64,000 nucleotides of DNA, taken from NCBI GenBank assembly GCA_012960755.1, contig DUAT01000171.1, positions 62,001 to 126,000 on the forward strand, read 5' to 3'. Shown here piece by piece: positions 33,746 through 43,149 of the stretch. Source of the stretch: Gammaproteobacteria bacterium (GTDB lineage Bacteria; Pseudomonadota; Gammaproteobacteria; Pseudomonadales; Azotimanducaceae_A). The position numbers and the translations under genes are program-made. The notes beneath the pieces were generated by a model. That model was not told the DNA's origin. It saw only the letters and a program-made list of their open reading frames with translations, and did no database searches. The first letter of the stretch is position 1; every line of letters begins with the position of its first letter.

Positions 33746-36319
33746 TTACTCTTCCCGCAGGGCTTCGGCTGGCAGGATTGACGCCGCCCGATAAGCCGGA
33801 TAAGCCCCGGCCAGCAATGCCGACGCCAGAGCCAGCAGCAACGCCTGCAGCAGGACATTCGGGGGCAGTAGTTGCTGCATACTCCAGCCAAACGCTCGCC
33901 GGTTGATTACCTCAATCAAGACGTCTGCCATGATAAGACCAAGCGGGATCGCCAGAATACCGGCAAACAGGCCCATCAAAACTGTCTGGCCGATAATCAT
34001 TGCACGGATTTGTCCAGGGGTCATGCCAATAGCGCGCAATACGCCGAACTCCCTTCCGCGTTCCAGTTGCAGCGCTATCAAAGCACTCAGTACTCCGGCG
34101 AACGCCACTAGGACGGCCAGGAATCTTAGGACGTCCGTAATGACGAAAGTTCGGTCGAATACGTTCATTGCGATCCGCCTGATTTCCTCGTTGGAGGTCA
34201 CCACAAACCGGCCCTCTGCCGAGGCGACGGCTTCACGAACCGTACTCAGCAATGCTCGCTGTGGTGTCTGCGGGTTTCGATACAGAGTCAAGCCGGAGAT
34301 GTTTTCATCATTCCACCAGTGACGGTAGAGATCATGGTGCATTGCTATCAAGCCCCGGCTAGACGTGTAATCATAGTACACGCCAACAATTGGAAACTGG
34401 CGATCTCCTCTTTGCGTATGGAGTAAGATACTGTCACCCTCGTTGAGCTGTTCGTGATAAGCCAGGGGTTCCGAAATAAGCACGCCTTTACCATCATAGA
34501 ATAGTTGACTGGCTCCAGGCGGTGCATCCTTCAGCGGCAAAAACGAATCGTTTCGACTGCTTGGCGTCATCGCCATCAGGCGAATCTGGCCAAATTCAGT
34601 TTCGACATTGACCAGGCGACTGGTTGTGACAAGGTCTACGCCCTTTATCTGCTCCAGTGAATCTTTTAGCACTGAGATCGGTGCCGACTGTCGGTTGTAC
34701 GTGGTGCGTTCAGCCAGGGAAATGTAAATATCACCGCGCAGCGATTGTTCGAGCCAGACCACCACGGTATGACGAAAACTACCCACCATGACACCAACGC
34801 CGACGGTCACAGAAACAGCAACAGTCAGTGCAGCGATGGCAAGCCCGGTCCGGCTGATCCCTGCGCTGATGCCTCTCACCGCCATTCGAGTCACGTTAAC
34901 ATGTAACGGAGACAGTGCAACGACCACGACCTGGGTGAGACCCATGACGAGGCCAGGTACCATGAGGCAGAACCCCAGCACCATCATAGTGAGAGCAAAG
35001 AAACCTTCAACCAGTGAGCCCTGTTCACGCCCAACCAGCCAGAACCCCAAGAGTATTAATACCAGGCCAACAATCAGGAATATCGGTAGTCTGAGTCGCC
35101 AGCGCTGCTCCAGGGATGAACGCTGCTGAACACCTGCCGGTTCTGTGTGGGTCGCTTCCCAGGCGGGCAGTGATGCAGATACCAGTGCCATCCCTACACC
35201 CAGCAGAAAGCCTTTCAATAAGGAGCCGGGATTAATCAGAAACGAGGTGACGTGGAGGTTGAAGTACAAGTCGTTTATCGTTCTTGTTACCAGTTGTACA
35301 AGGGATTGACCTAACAATAGTCCCAGTAGCAACCCCACTGCGCTGGCGGTTACCGCCAGTACCAGCGCTTCGCCCAGGACAAGGGCAAATATCTCACGTC
35401 GGCTGACGCCAAGGGAGCGGTAAATCCCGAGTGTATTGCGACGTTGTAACACAGATAACGTCATGGTGTTGTAAATTAAAAGCGTCGCTACCAACAGTGC
35501 CAACAAACTCATGGCAGTAAGATTAATGTGAAAGGCCTCGCTCATCTGTTGTAGCGACTGATTACGGGTTTCACTCTCCACCAGGATCAATCCGTCAGGC
35601 AGCCAGGATTCAACCCGCTCACGATCAGCATTATCCTCCAGGACCAGGTCAATCCGGTCCAGCCTCCCGAACCGATGCAGTAATCGCTGGCCGACGGCGA
35701 TATCGGTAAAAATCAAACCTTCGACAGCGGCTGGATTGTCCGATGTGAAAGTTGACGCCAGGGTGACTTCAGAAGTCTTTCCGGAAATATCGATTCGAAA
35801 TCGTTGCTTTACGGTCAGGTTGAGTATTTTGGCGGTACGTTCAGATAAGATGATACCGGCCGGACCCAGCAGAACTTTTGATATCTCCCGGGTGTCAAGA
35901 CCCTGTGTGTGTCGGTTGATGAACGCTTCACTGAAAGGATCGCTGCCTATCAACGTGAAGGCACGGGCTTTAATACGCACCCGTGCTGTGACGATGGGTG
36001 CACTGGTGCGTATACCAAGTTCTCTTCTCAATCGGGAGTAGACAATCTCATCAATGCCGTTTGGACCACCGATGATCTGGTGAGTAACTGGGCCTGTCAT
36101 GGATTCAAGCGACAGTGCGAAAGCGCGCCGGGCGCTGCTGTTGGCCAGATCGACGGCAACGACCATGCTGACACCGAGTACCACGCCGACGAAAGTAAGC
36201 AAGGTTTGCAGGCGATGCCGGGCAATAAAGCGTCCGCTGCTGCGATTCAACAGTGGTGTAAACAGGGACGTTCTACCAGGCAAAAGATCCTGCCTGTTCT
36301 GCCAGCAGTCCGTTTTCAA
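33746..36319 (-). CDS. ABC transporter permease, FtsX-type (duplicated, 857 residues)
   Basis: An FtsX/MacB-class permease with two FtsX modules joined in one chain, each with a large extracytoplasmic loop. The first helix reads LQTLLTFVGVVLGVSMVVAVDL. Typical FtsX stretches appear at MSLLALLVATLLIYNTMTLSVLQRR and VLRFLAVLVAFAGVLSALIALQL. Such permeases move lipids or lipoproteins or pull on periplasmic partners rather than importing solutes. The start at TTG 36319 overlaps the ATPase by 47 bases; a second TTG at 36250 would avoid the overlap and still keep all helices, so the true start is uncertain. It is followed four bases later by the AttH-like gene. Confidence 0.88.
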   Translation of the reverse strand: MKTDCWQNRQDLLPGRTSLFTPLLNRSSGRFIARHRLQTLLTFVGVVLGVSMVVAVDLANSSARRAFALSLESMTGPVTHQIIGGPNGIDEIVYSRLRRELGIRTSAPIVTARVRIKARAFTLIGSDPFSEAFINRHTQGLDTREISKVLLGPAGIILSERTAKILNLTVKQRFRIDISGKTSEVTLASTFTSDNPAAVEGLIFTDIAVGQRLLHRFGRLDRIDLVLEDNADRERVESWLPDGLILVESETRNQSLQQMSEAFHINLTAMSLLALLVATLLIYNTMTLSVLQRRNTLGIYRSLGVSRREIFALVLGEALVLAVTASAVGLLLGLLLGQSLVQLVTRTINDLYFNLHVTSFLINPGSLLKGFLLGVGMALVSASLPAWEATHTEPAGVQQRSSLEQRWRLRLPIFLIVGLVLILLGFWLVGREQGSLVEGFFALTMMVLGFCLMVPGLVMGLTQVVVVALSPLHVNVTRMAVRGISAGISRTGLAIAALTVAVSVTVGVGVMVGSFRHTVVVWLEQSLRGDIYISLAERTTYNRQSAPISVLKDSLEQIKGVDLVTTSRLVNVETEFGQIRLMAMTPSSRNDSFLPLKDAPPGASQLFYDGKGVLISEPLAYHEQLNEGDSILLHTQRGDRQFPIVGVYYDYTSSRGLIAMHHDLYRHWWNDENISGLTLYRNPQTPQRALLSTVREAVASAEGRFVVTSNEEIRRIAMNVFDRTFVITDVLRFLAVLVAFAGVLSALIALQLERGREFGVLRAIGMTPGQIRAMIIGQTVLMGLFAGILAIPLGLIMADVLIEVINRRAFGWSMQQLLPPNVLLQALLLALASALLAGAYPAYRAASILPAEALREE

Positions 36320-36971
36320 TAGTCAGAATTCGATCGGCGGTTTTTGCTACCGCCAGACTATGTGTCACCAGCAGCATCGTTCCTTCGTAAGCGGTAACCA
36401 GCTGTTGCAATAGCGTTAACACATGATGCCCGGTTTGCGCATCCAGGGTGCCGGTCAGTTCATCTGCGAGTATGAGTTGAGGTGAATGCACGAGTGCGCG
36501 GGCGATGGCCACCCTTTGCTGCTCACCGCCTGACATTTGATCCGGGAAGCGATCAGCTGCCCAGCCAAGATCAACGGCTTGTAACATGGCCCGTGATTTC
36601 TCGCGAATCACCCTACGGGGCAGCTTGTTTAATTCAAGTACCAGTGAAATATTTTCCAGCGCCGTCAGGGTTGGTACCAGGTTGAAGAACTGATAAACAA
36701 ATCCGATATTTCGACGCCGGAACATGGTCAGTTCGTACTCAGACAGTGCTGTTAACTCGACCCCATCGACGATCACTCTGCCCTTGTCGACTCTGTCGAT
36801 TCCGCTGATAACATTGAGCAGGGTAGACTTGCCAGAGCCGCTTCGACCGAGTAGGGCGATGGTTTCACCTCGATTAACAGTCAGTGAAACCCCTAGAAGT
36901 ACAGGGTGAACGTCATCTCCCTCCTGGTAGACCCGGTGTACATTATCGATACGGATAAACTGATCGGGCAT
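36273..36971 (-). CDS. ABC transporter ATPase, MacB/LolD family
   Basis: A 232-residue ATP-binding subunit: Walker A LLGRSGSGKST near residue 38, Q-loop FVYQFFNLVP, signature MSGGEQQRVAIARAL, Walker B LILADELTGTLD. The last motif departs from the usual ADEPTGNLD (Pro to Leu, Asn to Thr), though the catalytic Glu is kept. It powers the FtsX-type permease encoded downstream. ATG 36971 begins the operon. No regulator is adjacent. Confidence 0.9.
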   Translation of the reverse strand: MPDQFIRIDNVHRVYQEGDDVHPVLLGVSLTVNRGETIALLGRSGSGKSTLLNVISGIDRVDKGRVIVDGVELTALSEYELTMFRRRNIGFVYQFFNLVPTLTALENISLVLELNKLPRRVIREKSRAMLQAVDLGWAADRFPDQMSGGEQQRVAIARALVHSPQLILADELTGTLDAQTGHHVLTLLQQLVTAYEGTMLLVTHSLAVAKTADRILTIENGLLAEQAGSFAW

Positions 36972-37225
36972 AGGTTGACGATACTGATTAAATTACTGGG
37001 TATGTTATCACCATCGACGACAGTAGAAACCGTTGGCTCTGATACACAGACAGAGATCTTGTTGTATGAGTTATCCGGTGCAAATGAGTAAACAGGGCCA
37101 CGATGTCGTATCGAAGAATTCTGTTCGAGTTGTTCAGCGGGGGCGCCGAGCCTGGGTGTGCGCTTTCCGCACCGGCATGAGGTTGGCACCCCCACCAGAT
37201 CCGTGGGGCCTGAGGCTGGATCGCT

Positions 37226-37315
37226 CTACGAGTACATCATAAGAGAGGTTACGCCAACCAGAAAGACGGCCGCGAGAACCAGCGTGATGGTGACACTACG
37301 CCAGGCTTTGGTCAT
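37226..37315 (-). CDS. 29-residue single-span membrane peptide
   Basis: A tiny gene: it begins at ATG 37315, one base after the TAA stop of the membrane protein upstream (TAAAATG), and ends with TAG at 37226. Its product MTKAWRSVTITLVLAAVFLVG... is one hydrophobic helix with a positive N-terminus. The tight junction suggests it is translated with the two membrane genes and acts as a small subunit. It is too short for usual gene finders. No family is recognised. Confidence 0.5.
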   Translation of the reverse strand: MTKAWRSVTITLVLAAVFLVGVTSLMMYS

Positions 37316-37316
37316 T

Positions 37317-37826
37317 TTAGATTCCCCAGGGGACTAACCGCCCCCAATAAATGACGCCGATCCACAGAAACAACGAAGTTGCTGCTATGTACTTGGCCAG
37401 TGCTGGTGCTTCTTCACCAGCTCTCAGGTTATCCGTTGCCTGCGCCATGCCGCTCTTATACAGAAAGAGCAGGTTAAGGCCGGCGAAAGCGATGAAAGCC
37501 AGTTTCAGCTGCAGGTAGTGGTCAATGGTCAATGCTTCCAGCGGATGTAGTTTTACGTTTGCCCACAGACCTGTCACAAAGACCAGGCCGCTGAAAACGC
37601 AGAGAAAAAATCCAAACAGGGCCCATGGCAGGAGTTGGCGCAGGGGAGCCATGGGTATACGCGTCGCAACGCCCATCAGGCGCACGTCGTAGACTGTGAC
37701 AATACCAACCAGCAGGATCAGGCCAATAAAATGCAGGACCTCATTCAATGACCAGAACCAGCGATAGGTACCAATGAGCTCCTCGACGAATGCCAGCTGT
37801 AGAAAAGTTTCGGGTAATCCATACAT
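37317..37826 (-). CDS. Integral membrane protein of unknown function
   Basis: A 169-residue protein with about four membrane helices. It starts MYGLPETFLQLAFVEELIGT, with AAGGTG before ATG 37826 (the 17-residue longer frame overlaps the upstream gene and is rejected). It has the segment LHFIGLILLVGIVTVYDVRLMGVA. The same pattern, with the His, recurs in the next gene, so the two are paralogues that probably form a membrane complex. A conserved His in the helix could bind heme or a quinone, but this is speculation. Confidence 0.75.
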   Translation of the reverse strand: MYGLPETFLQLAFVEELIGTYRWFWSLNEVLHFIGLILLVGIVTVYDVRLMGVATRIPMAPLRQLLPWALFGFFLCVFSGLVFVTGLWANVKLHPLEALTIDHYLQLKLAFIAFAGLNLLFLYKSGMAQATDNLRAGEEAPALAKYIAATSLFLWIGVIYWGRLVPWGI

Positions 37827-37860
37827 GGGTCTACACCTTTTTTGAGGGAACGTTCGCGCT

Positions 37861-38448
37861 TCAAGCGTCCTGTTCAAATCGATTGATCCAGCCTAAGCTG
37901 CGGCCTGCAAAGTAGCCAATCAGCAACACCAGGGAGACGACGATGAGCACGGCGATTGAGGTCTGGATCTTTGTAGCCAGACCGTATGCGACGGTACGCC
38001 CTGTCAACACCGCGAACAGCCAGGCAACCAGTAAGGTACGAGCCCATGTCTTCATATCCCTGGACTCCGACTCACTCACAATCCCTAACTCCAGGTTAAG
38101 CAGATAGGTTTTGAGTTTTCTGACCATGATGATTGCGACTATTATTGCCACTGCCTTGATATACATGGTGGGGTCCACAATGTAATTGGTCGGGTACAAA
38201 CACAGCAGCACCACTCCGGTCACCACGTTAATACAGACACCAAGGTATAGTAGCGGGAAGAAGTCCAGCAACGGACCCAGAGGTAAACTGCGGGCAACCC
38301 CAAGTATTCGCATCGCAACGATACCACTGACCCCCACAAGAAATACCAGGCCAATGGTATGGAAGGCAAGAAAAGCAACATATGCTGTCGAAGACTCCTT
38401 GATGAACATAGAGAAGCCGCTGGCTTCGAGTGCCTCCAGATATTCCAT
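37861..38448 (-). CDS. Integral membrane protein of unknown function (paralogue)
   Basis: A 195-residue protein with five or six hydrophobic helices, the upstream member of the pair. It contains AFHTIGLVFLVGVSGIVAMRILGVARSLPLGPL, which aligns with the matching segment of the downstream protein. The start is ATG 38448 after AGGACA; an upstream in-frame extension to 38502 has no ribosome site. The stop lies 35 bases before the next gene. A role in redox or transport across the inner membrane is guessed only from architecture. Confidence 0.75.
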   Translation of the reverse strand: MEYLEALEASGFSMFIKESSTAYVAFLAFHTIGLVFLVGVSGIVAMRILGVARSLPLGPLLDFFPLLYLGVCINVVTGVVLLCLYPTNYIVDPTMYIKAVAIIVAIIMVRKLKTYLLNLELGIVSESESRDMKTWARTLLVAWLFAVLTGRTVAYGLATKIQTSIAVLIVVSLVLLIGYFAGRSLGWINRFEQDA

Positions 38449-38708
38449 AGTTGTTGTCCTGTGGTCTTGATGAGTGCATGGCTTGTTCGCAAGGGTACCC
38501 AAGCTCGTTTTTACTCTATTGCACCAAGAAGTTAGGACGCATTGGTTGTGTTTGAAATGATCCAGATCAAGTTATCAGTCTTCGCCGGGAGAATGATGGG
38601 GCTGGCGTCCAGTGAGGTGATTGAACGAAGGATGAAACACAGCCCACTTGTGCGTGGTAAATACATGAACATGTTGGCATCATTGTGGTTTTTGCCAAGG
38701 GAGAGGTC

Positions 38709-39497
38709 ATGGATTTAGAAGTGACGGGAAGAGTCGCTATTGTCACTGGAGGCAGTAGCGGAATAGGGCGCGCGGCGGCAGAAAGACTGTCTGCAGAAGG
38801 TGCGTTGGTTGCCCTGGTTTCAAGAACACAAGCTGATCTTGACAGGGTTGCAGCAGAAATCAGCTCCGTTTCGGGCAACGAGGTCATAGGGTTTGCAGCG
38901 GATGTACGCAGTGAGGACTCGGTGAAGTCCATGGTTGAAGCCGTTGTTGCACGCTGGGGTGGCGTTGATATTCTGATTAACAATGCAGGGACGTCTTCCG
39001 CCTCCCGGTTCGAGAAAATGACCAACGAACAGGTAGAAGAAGACTTCTCACTAAAGGTCATGGGTGCAATCTACTGTACTCGCCATGCCTTACCCCATCT
39101 CAAAGCCCGTCGGGGTGCGATATGCAATACCACGACCCCGGGTGGTAAGGCGCCCGGTGCGGGTAGCCAGCCGACCGCGCTGTCCCGCGCGGCCGGGATC
39201 TCATTGACCAAAACCTGGTCCAAGGAGTTTGCGGCGGATGGCGTTCGGGTGAACACGGTTTGCGTTGGCCTGTTAAAAAGCCGACAGCATCTTCTGCGCT
39301 GGGAGAAAGCCAACGAGAAAGATCCGGATTATAAACTCGACGACCATTATGAAATGATGGGCAAATTCGTGCCGATGGGCCGCGTCGGGGAGGCATCGGA
39401 GGCAGGTGATGTTATCGCCTTCCTCTGTTCCGGTCGAGCGAGCTATGTTACTGGCACAGCTGTTAATGTCGATGGTGGCGCTGCACCGGTAGTCTAG
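38709..39497 (+). CDS. Short-chain dehydrogenase/reductase with altered active site
   Basis: A 262-residue SDR. The nucleotide fold is intact (TGGSSGIG at 13-20, NNAG at 91-94), and the C-terminal substrate part ends with YVTGTAVNVDGGAAPVV. The catalytic Tyr-x3-Lys, however, reads Thr156-Ala-Leu-Ser-Arg160, and the active-site Ser region is TTTP. Some SDR subfamilies share this TALSRAAG variant, so it is probably family-wide rather than a mutation. The reaction may differ from the classical alcohol/ketone exchange, or another residue may take over. GAGAGG precedes ATG 38709. Confidence 0.88.
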   Translation: MDLEVTGRVAIVTGGSSGIGRAAAERLSAEGALVALVSRTQADLDRVAAEISSVSGNEVIGFAADVRSEDSVKSMVEAVVARWGGVDILINNAGTSSASRFEKMTNEQVEEDFSLKVMGAIYCTRHALPHLKARRGAICNTTTPGGKAPGAGSQPTALSRAAGISLTKTWSKEFAADGVRVNTVCVGLLKSRQHLLRWEKANEKDPDYKLDDHYEMMGKFVPMGRVGEASEAGDVIAFLCSGRASYVTGTAVNVDGGAAPVV

Positions 39498-39515
39498 TGT
39501 GGAACACAGCTGGCA

Positions 39516-42506
39516 TCATTCGGGTTTAGCCAGCAGTACATTCAGCGGAAAAGCTCTGCCGTTTTTTACGGTCATGACGACATTGTCGGCATCCTTGATA
39601 TCCGCCAGGGGATCACCGTCAATTACAACCATGTCCGCCAGTTTTCCGACTTCTATGGTACCGGTGTCTTCGATGACACCAGCTGCGGTCGCCGATGAGA
39701 CAGTGGCTGCGTAGAGAGTCTGATACGGTGTTAACCCTGCCCTGACATATAGCCTGAGTTCCGCATGCAGACCCGCACCATACGGCACAAAGGGTGAATC
39801 TGTCCCGGTAACCACTAGTGCACCGGCATCTACCAGTGCTTTTAAAGCCCGGGCATTGGCTTTTGCTGTCGAAGGCGCTGTCGCAATTCTGGAAAAGAAC
39901 ATTTTCAATCCGATCTTTGCCTGCGGTCCGTAAAACGCGTTGAACTGCAGCGTCTCGAAATAATCTTCATCTTCTGCTGCGATGACGGCGAAACCGGGTA
40001 AGACCAGAGTCGGTGTAATACCCATGCCTGATTTTGCTAACAAATTGATCACGTCGCCATAGACGTGGCCAGTCTGAGAAACCTTGGGTTGATAGCCGCG
40101 TCTGCTGGTCCCGCCAATATGCTCAACATGATCCATACCATGGCTGACTGCGGGAAACAGTTCGTGGCTGGAGGTGGGAATTCCCATGCCGTGGGCTGCG
40201 TCAACCACCCGCTTCTGCCATTCATCGGGCAGGCGAACGTAGGTTTTAATAAAATCCAGTTGCAATTGTCGAGTGCGCTCAATGGCGCGTTCAACATGCT
40301 GAACCGAAACCAGACCCTCAGCGATGGAATAGTAAACGCGATTACCATCCGCAAGATATCCCGTGATGTGCGTTCGTGGACCTATTCTTCGACCGCTGTC
40401 CCAGGCTTCCTGCCTTTCTTTTGCGACATAAGGCTCAGAGCCAGGGTCGCGGACTGTGGTGACGCCAAAGGCAAGCCAGGCGCGACCTTGTGATTCACTT
40501 AACAGACCCATGTGACCATGCATTTCAAACAAGCCCGGCATGATCGTTTTGTCGGACATATTCACTACTTTCAGGTGTTGTTCAATTTGAGGTCCGATTG
40601 CCTTGATTCGATTGCCGGAAATCACAATATCAACATTTTGCTGGTACTGACCAGATCGGCCGTTGAATAACCTGCCTGCGCGCAGCACCCATTCATCGGG
40701 CTGATTGTCCAGTCTGTAGTGCAGTTGCGGCGTGATATCGGTGAGGGTTCCCGTCGAGCCTGATAACCGGAACATCTTGTCCCCGCTCATGAAAACCACG
40801 TACTCACCATTGGCACTCCAGGAAGGATTATCCGTGAGTATCTCTGTGAGTTTGACCGGCTCACCCTGGCCGTCTAATCTTGCACGCCATAACAGGGCTT
40901 GCTGGATATAGGTAAATGTTTCGCCATCGGGCGAGAGATGAGGATTAAACAAATCCTGATGTGGAGTCGGCGTCATCCGGGTCGTCTCCCCAGATTCAAC
41001 ATCAATCGCGAGCAGATTGTAAACACCCTCTCGAAAACGAGTGGAGTAAGGGGAAAGGACGGCGGTGACCAGTTGCCTGCTGTCGGCTCGCCATGAGATT
41101 GGCTGCGGGGGCATCGGTTTATAAATTGAAAGTTGCTCACCACTTACCAGATTGACCACGGTAAGCTGGGCACCAAGAGGATTGCCCTGCAGGGATTTGA
41201 ACCCGGCGATGCTTTTTCCGTCCGGAGACCAGGCAATGCCCGTCAGGTCTAGATTCCCTTCCAGTTCTGCCGCAACATTATCGACAAGTGAATAAACCCA
41301 GATCGCCAGATCTCCGGTTTTGTCTGATAAATAGGCAATGTTTAATCCATCAGCTGAGAAAACCGGTGTCTGGTCTGCAAAGGGATCATTTGTTAACTGC
41401 TGGATTTCGCCACTTGAGACATTCATTAGCCACAAGTCCCCGAGCGCCGTAAACGTCACTGACTCTCCATCTGATGAGATTGCCGGTGTGGATATTCCAA
41501 GCGCGGTTCGTTCCACGTCGCTGTAATCACGCCTCTTACGCTGGTAGCTTTCCCGATTTAAGGTGAAACTGGCGGTGAATGGAATCACCGATTCTGTTTC
41601 CTCAATGACGAGTCGCCTGATCTCGCCACTGGCGGTGTAAACCAGCGTATCTTTTGTCGTCCAGCTGCCACGAAATGGAAAGACGTCGGCATCGTCCGCA
41701 GACAAGGTCCTAGCTTCGCCGCTGGCAAGATCCAGCAGCTTGAGTTTTGCACTTAAACCCGCAGCCGCTGAACTGGTTCGAAGCCTGTAGCTTATTCCAC
41801 TGTCATCAGGTCTCCATGAAATGCCTGAAATGGCCCCTGTCTCTGTCAGCAGGGTTGTTATCTTTTTTAAGGATGAATCGCTGGGGGATGCATCTGCGGA
41901 TAATTCCAGCAGTCGGATCTCGTAATTACCTTTACCTGCGTTGGCAGCGAATGCGATTTTGTTGCCATCGGCAGACCAGGCCGGAGAGTGTTCGTTTTCC
42001 TCGCTTTTCGTCAGTTGCAACTGAGTGCCGTCAGTGAGTAACCAGATGTCATAGTTGCCATCCCGGTCTGACGAAAAAACCACATCGTTGGTCCTGGGTG
42101 AGAAGGCAGGTTCCCGATCATCGAAAGGGTCGCTGGTAAGTGCCGTGGGATTCTCCCCATTGGATCCCAACTGCCACAGATCCCAATTGCCGCTCTTATA
42201 TCCCTGGAAAACAATCAATGATCCATCTTTGGACCAATGTGGCTCCCTGGCGTCAAAGTAGTAATCTGTAATCGCCGTTGCCTTGCCTCCCGATGCATCC
42301 AGCGTGAACAAGGTCCCCTGAATACTCGCTACAATTCGCTCGCCATCAGGTGAAACGGCGACTGCCATGTTGGTACCCTGACTGACTTCAACCGTCACTG
42401 GTTCTTGTTTCGGCGAAAGACTTGCAGAGTCAACGGAGTCAGCAGCGTCAGGGCTGCAGGCAGCGACTAACACCAACGCAAAGACAAGCACTGGAAATCT
42501 GAACAT
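39516..42506 (-). CDS. Lipoprotein amidohydrolase with PD40/TolB beta-propeller
   Basis: A 996-residue envelope enzyme. The signal peptide MFRFPVLVFALVLVAAC has a lipobox Cys at about 17. A long WD40-like/PD40 beta-propeller (residues 40-650, many repeats such as PHWSKDGSLIVFQG and PAFSPRTNDVVFSSDRDG) leads into a metal-dependent amidohydrolase domain with the metal pair in GLFEMHGHMGL, later His in TSSHELFPAVSHGMDHVEHIG, and the final Asp in VVTGTDSPFVP. This fusion is common in marine bacteria and usually cleaves cyclic amides or peptides such as proline dipeptides, though the substrate is unknown here. ATG 42506 follows AGAGG. Confidence 0.88.
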   Translation of the reverse strand: MFRFPVLVFALVLVAACSPDAADSVDSASLSPKQEPVTVEVSQGTNMAVAVSPDGERIVASIQGTLFTLDASGGKATAITDYYFDAREPHWSKDGSLIVFQGYKSGNWDLWQLGSNGENPTALTSDPFDDREPAFSPRTNDVVFSSDRDGNYDIWLLTDGTQLQLTKSEENEHSPAWSADGNKIAFAANAGKGNYEIRLLELSADASPSDSSLKKITTLLTETGAISGISWRPDDSGISYRLRTSSAAAGLSAKLKLLDLASGEARTLSADDADVFPFRGSWTTKDTLVYTASGEIRRLVIEETESVIPFTASFTLNRESYQRKRRDYSDVERTALGISTPAISSDGESVTFTALGDLWLMNVSSGEIQQLTNDPFADQTPVFSADGLNIAYLSDKTGDLAIWVYSLVDNVAAELEGNLDLTGIAWSPDGKSIAGFKSLQGNPLGAQLTVVNLVSGEQLSIYKPMPPQPISWRADSRQLVTAVLSPYSTRFREGVYNLLAIDVESGETTRMTPTPHQDLFNPHLSPDGETFTYIQQALLWRARLDGQGEPVKLTEILTDNPSWSANGEYVVFMSGDKMFRLSGSTGTLTDITPQLHYRLDNQPDEWVLRAGRLFNGRSGQYQQNVDIVISGNRIKAIGPQIEQHLKVVNMSDKTIMPGLFEMHGHMGLLSESQGRAWLAFGVTTVRDPGSEPYVAKERQEAWDSGRRIGPRTHITGYLADGNRVYYSIAEGLVSVQHVERAIERTRQLQLDFIKTYVRLPDEWQKRVVDAAHGMGIPTSSHELFPAVSHGMDHVEHIGGTSRRGYQPKVSQTGHVYGDVINLLAKSGMGITPTLVLPGFAVIAAEDEDYFETLQFNAFYGPQAKIGLKMFFSRIATAPSTAKANARALKALVDAGALVVTGTDSPFVPYGAGLHAELRLYVRAGLTPYQTLYAATVSSATAAGVIEDTGTIEVGKLADMVVIDGDPLADIKDADNVVMTVKNGRAFPLNVLLAKPE

Positions 42507-42586
42507 ACACACCTCTTCTTTTTGTATCTAATTTGACAACGCGATACCCTATGATGTTGCCAGACCCCGTTAGGAGTCATCCTGGT

Positions 42587-42943
42587 TCAATCCGAGTCCA
42601 ACGGCACAAACAGACATCTGCGGGACTCACCATTGACTGCCCTGCTAATATGGCCTTGCCCGGTGGTGTCTTCAGCCAGCAGAATATCACCGGGCCCTAG
42701 ACGGCGAACACTGCCGTCACCCACTTCGATTTCCACGGAACCTGTCAGATTGATAACAAACTGCCGCCTCGGGGCCGTATGGTAGTCCAGTGCATAGTCC
42801 CCATCCACTTCACGGAAGATGACGCCTTTGCCACGCCAGAGGTCTGAGTTTCTACCCACGGCACCCTGGTCTTTAAGTGTGATTTCAATATCCTCGAAAT
42901 GTGAAGCGTTGTCGTTACCCGTATATACACGTACCGCCTTCAT
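42587..42943 (-). CDS. Small cupin-domain protein
   Basis: A 118-residue single cupin barrel. The core strands read ALDYHTAPRRQFVINLTGSVEIEVGDG and GPGDILLAEDTTGQGHISR, where the metal-type residues are His near position 55 and His near 97; the usual full HxH-E-H set is not complete. Such proteins are small isomerases, dioxygenases or sensors, and the function cannot be assigned. A perfect AGGAGG is seven bases before ATG 42943. It is upstream of the amidohydrolase on the same strand but 80 bases away. Confidence 0.82.
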   Translation of the reverse strand: MKAVRVYTGNDNASHFEDIEITLKDQGAVGRNSDLWRGKGVIFREVDGDYALDYHTAPRRQFVINLTGSVEIEVGDGSVRRLGPGDILLAEDTTGQGHISRAVNGESRRCLFVPLDSD

Positions 42944-43149
42944 GATTTACCTCCTGTTTGTAGGTTTAGCCTACTGTAAACAAAAAGAAGCGCCAGATAA
43001 AAGGGTAGCTGCTGCAAGTTGAATGATCACGGACCTTCCCCTTTTATGGTTATAATCTGCTTAATGTGGATTTTGAGTTATCGAGTTTGATAGCAAACGC
43101 TGCATTGCCGATAGAGCCGCTAGCAGAACCTGACAGAAGAAGAGTAAAC

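Noticed and set aside
35909..36322. 137-codon plus-strand frame
   Set aside because: Antisense to the FtsX-type permease; no domain.
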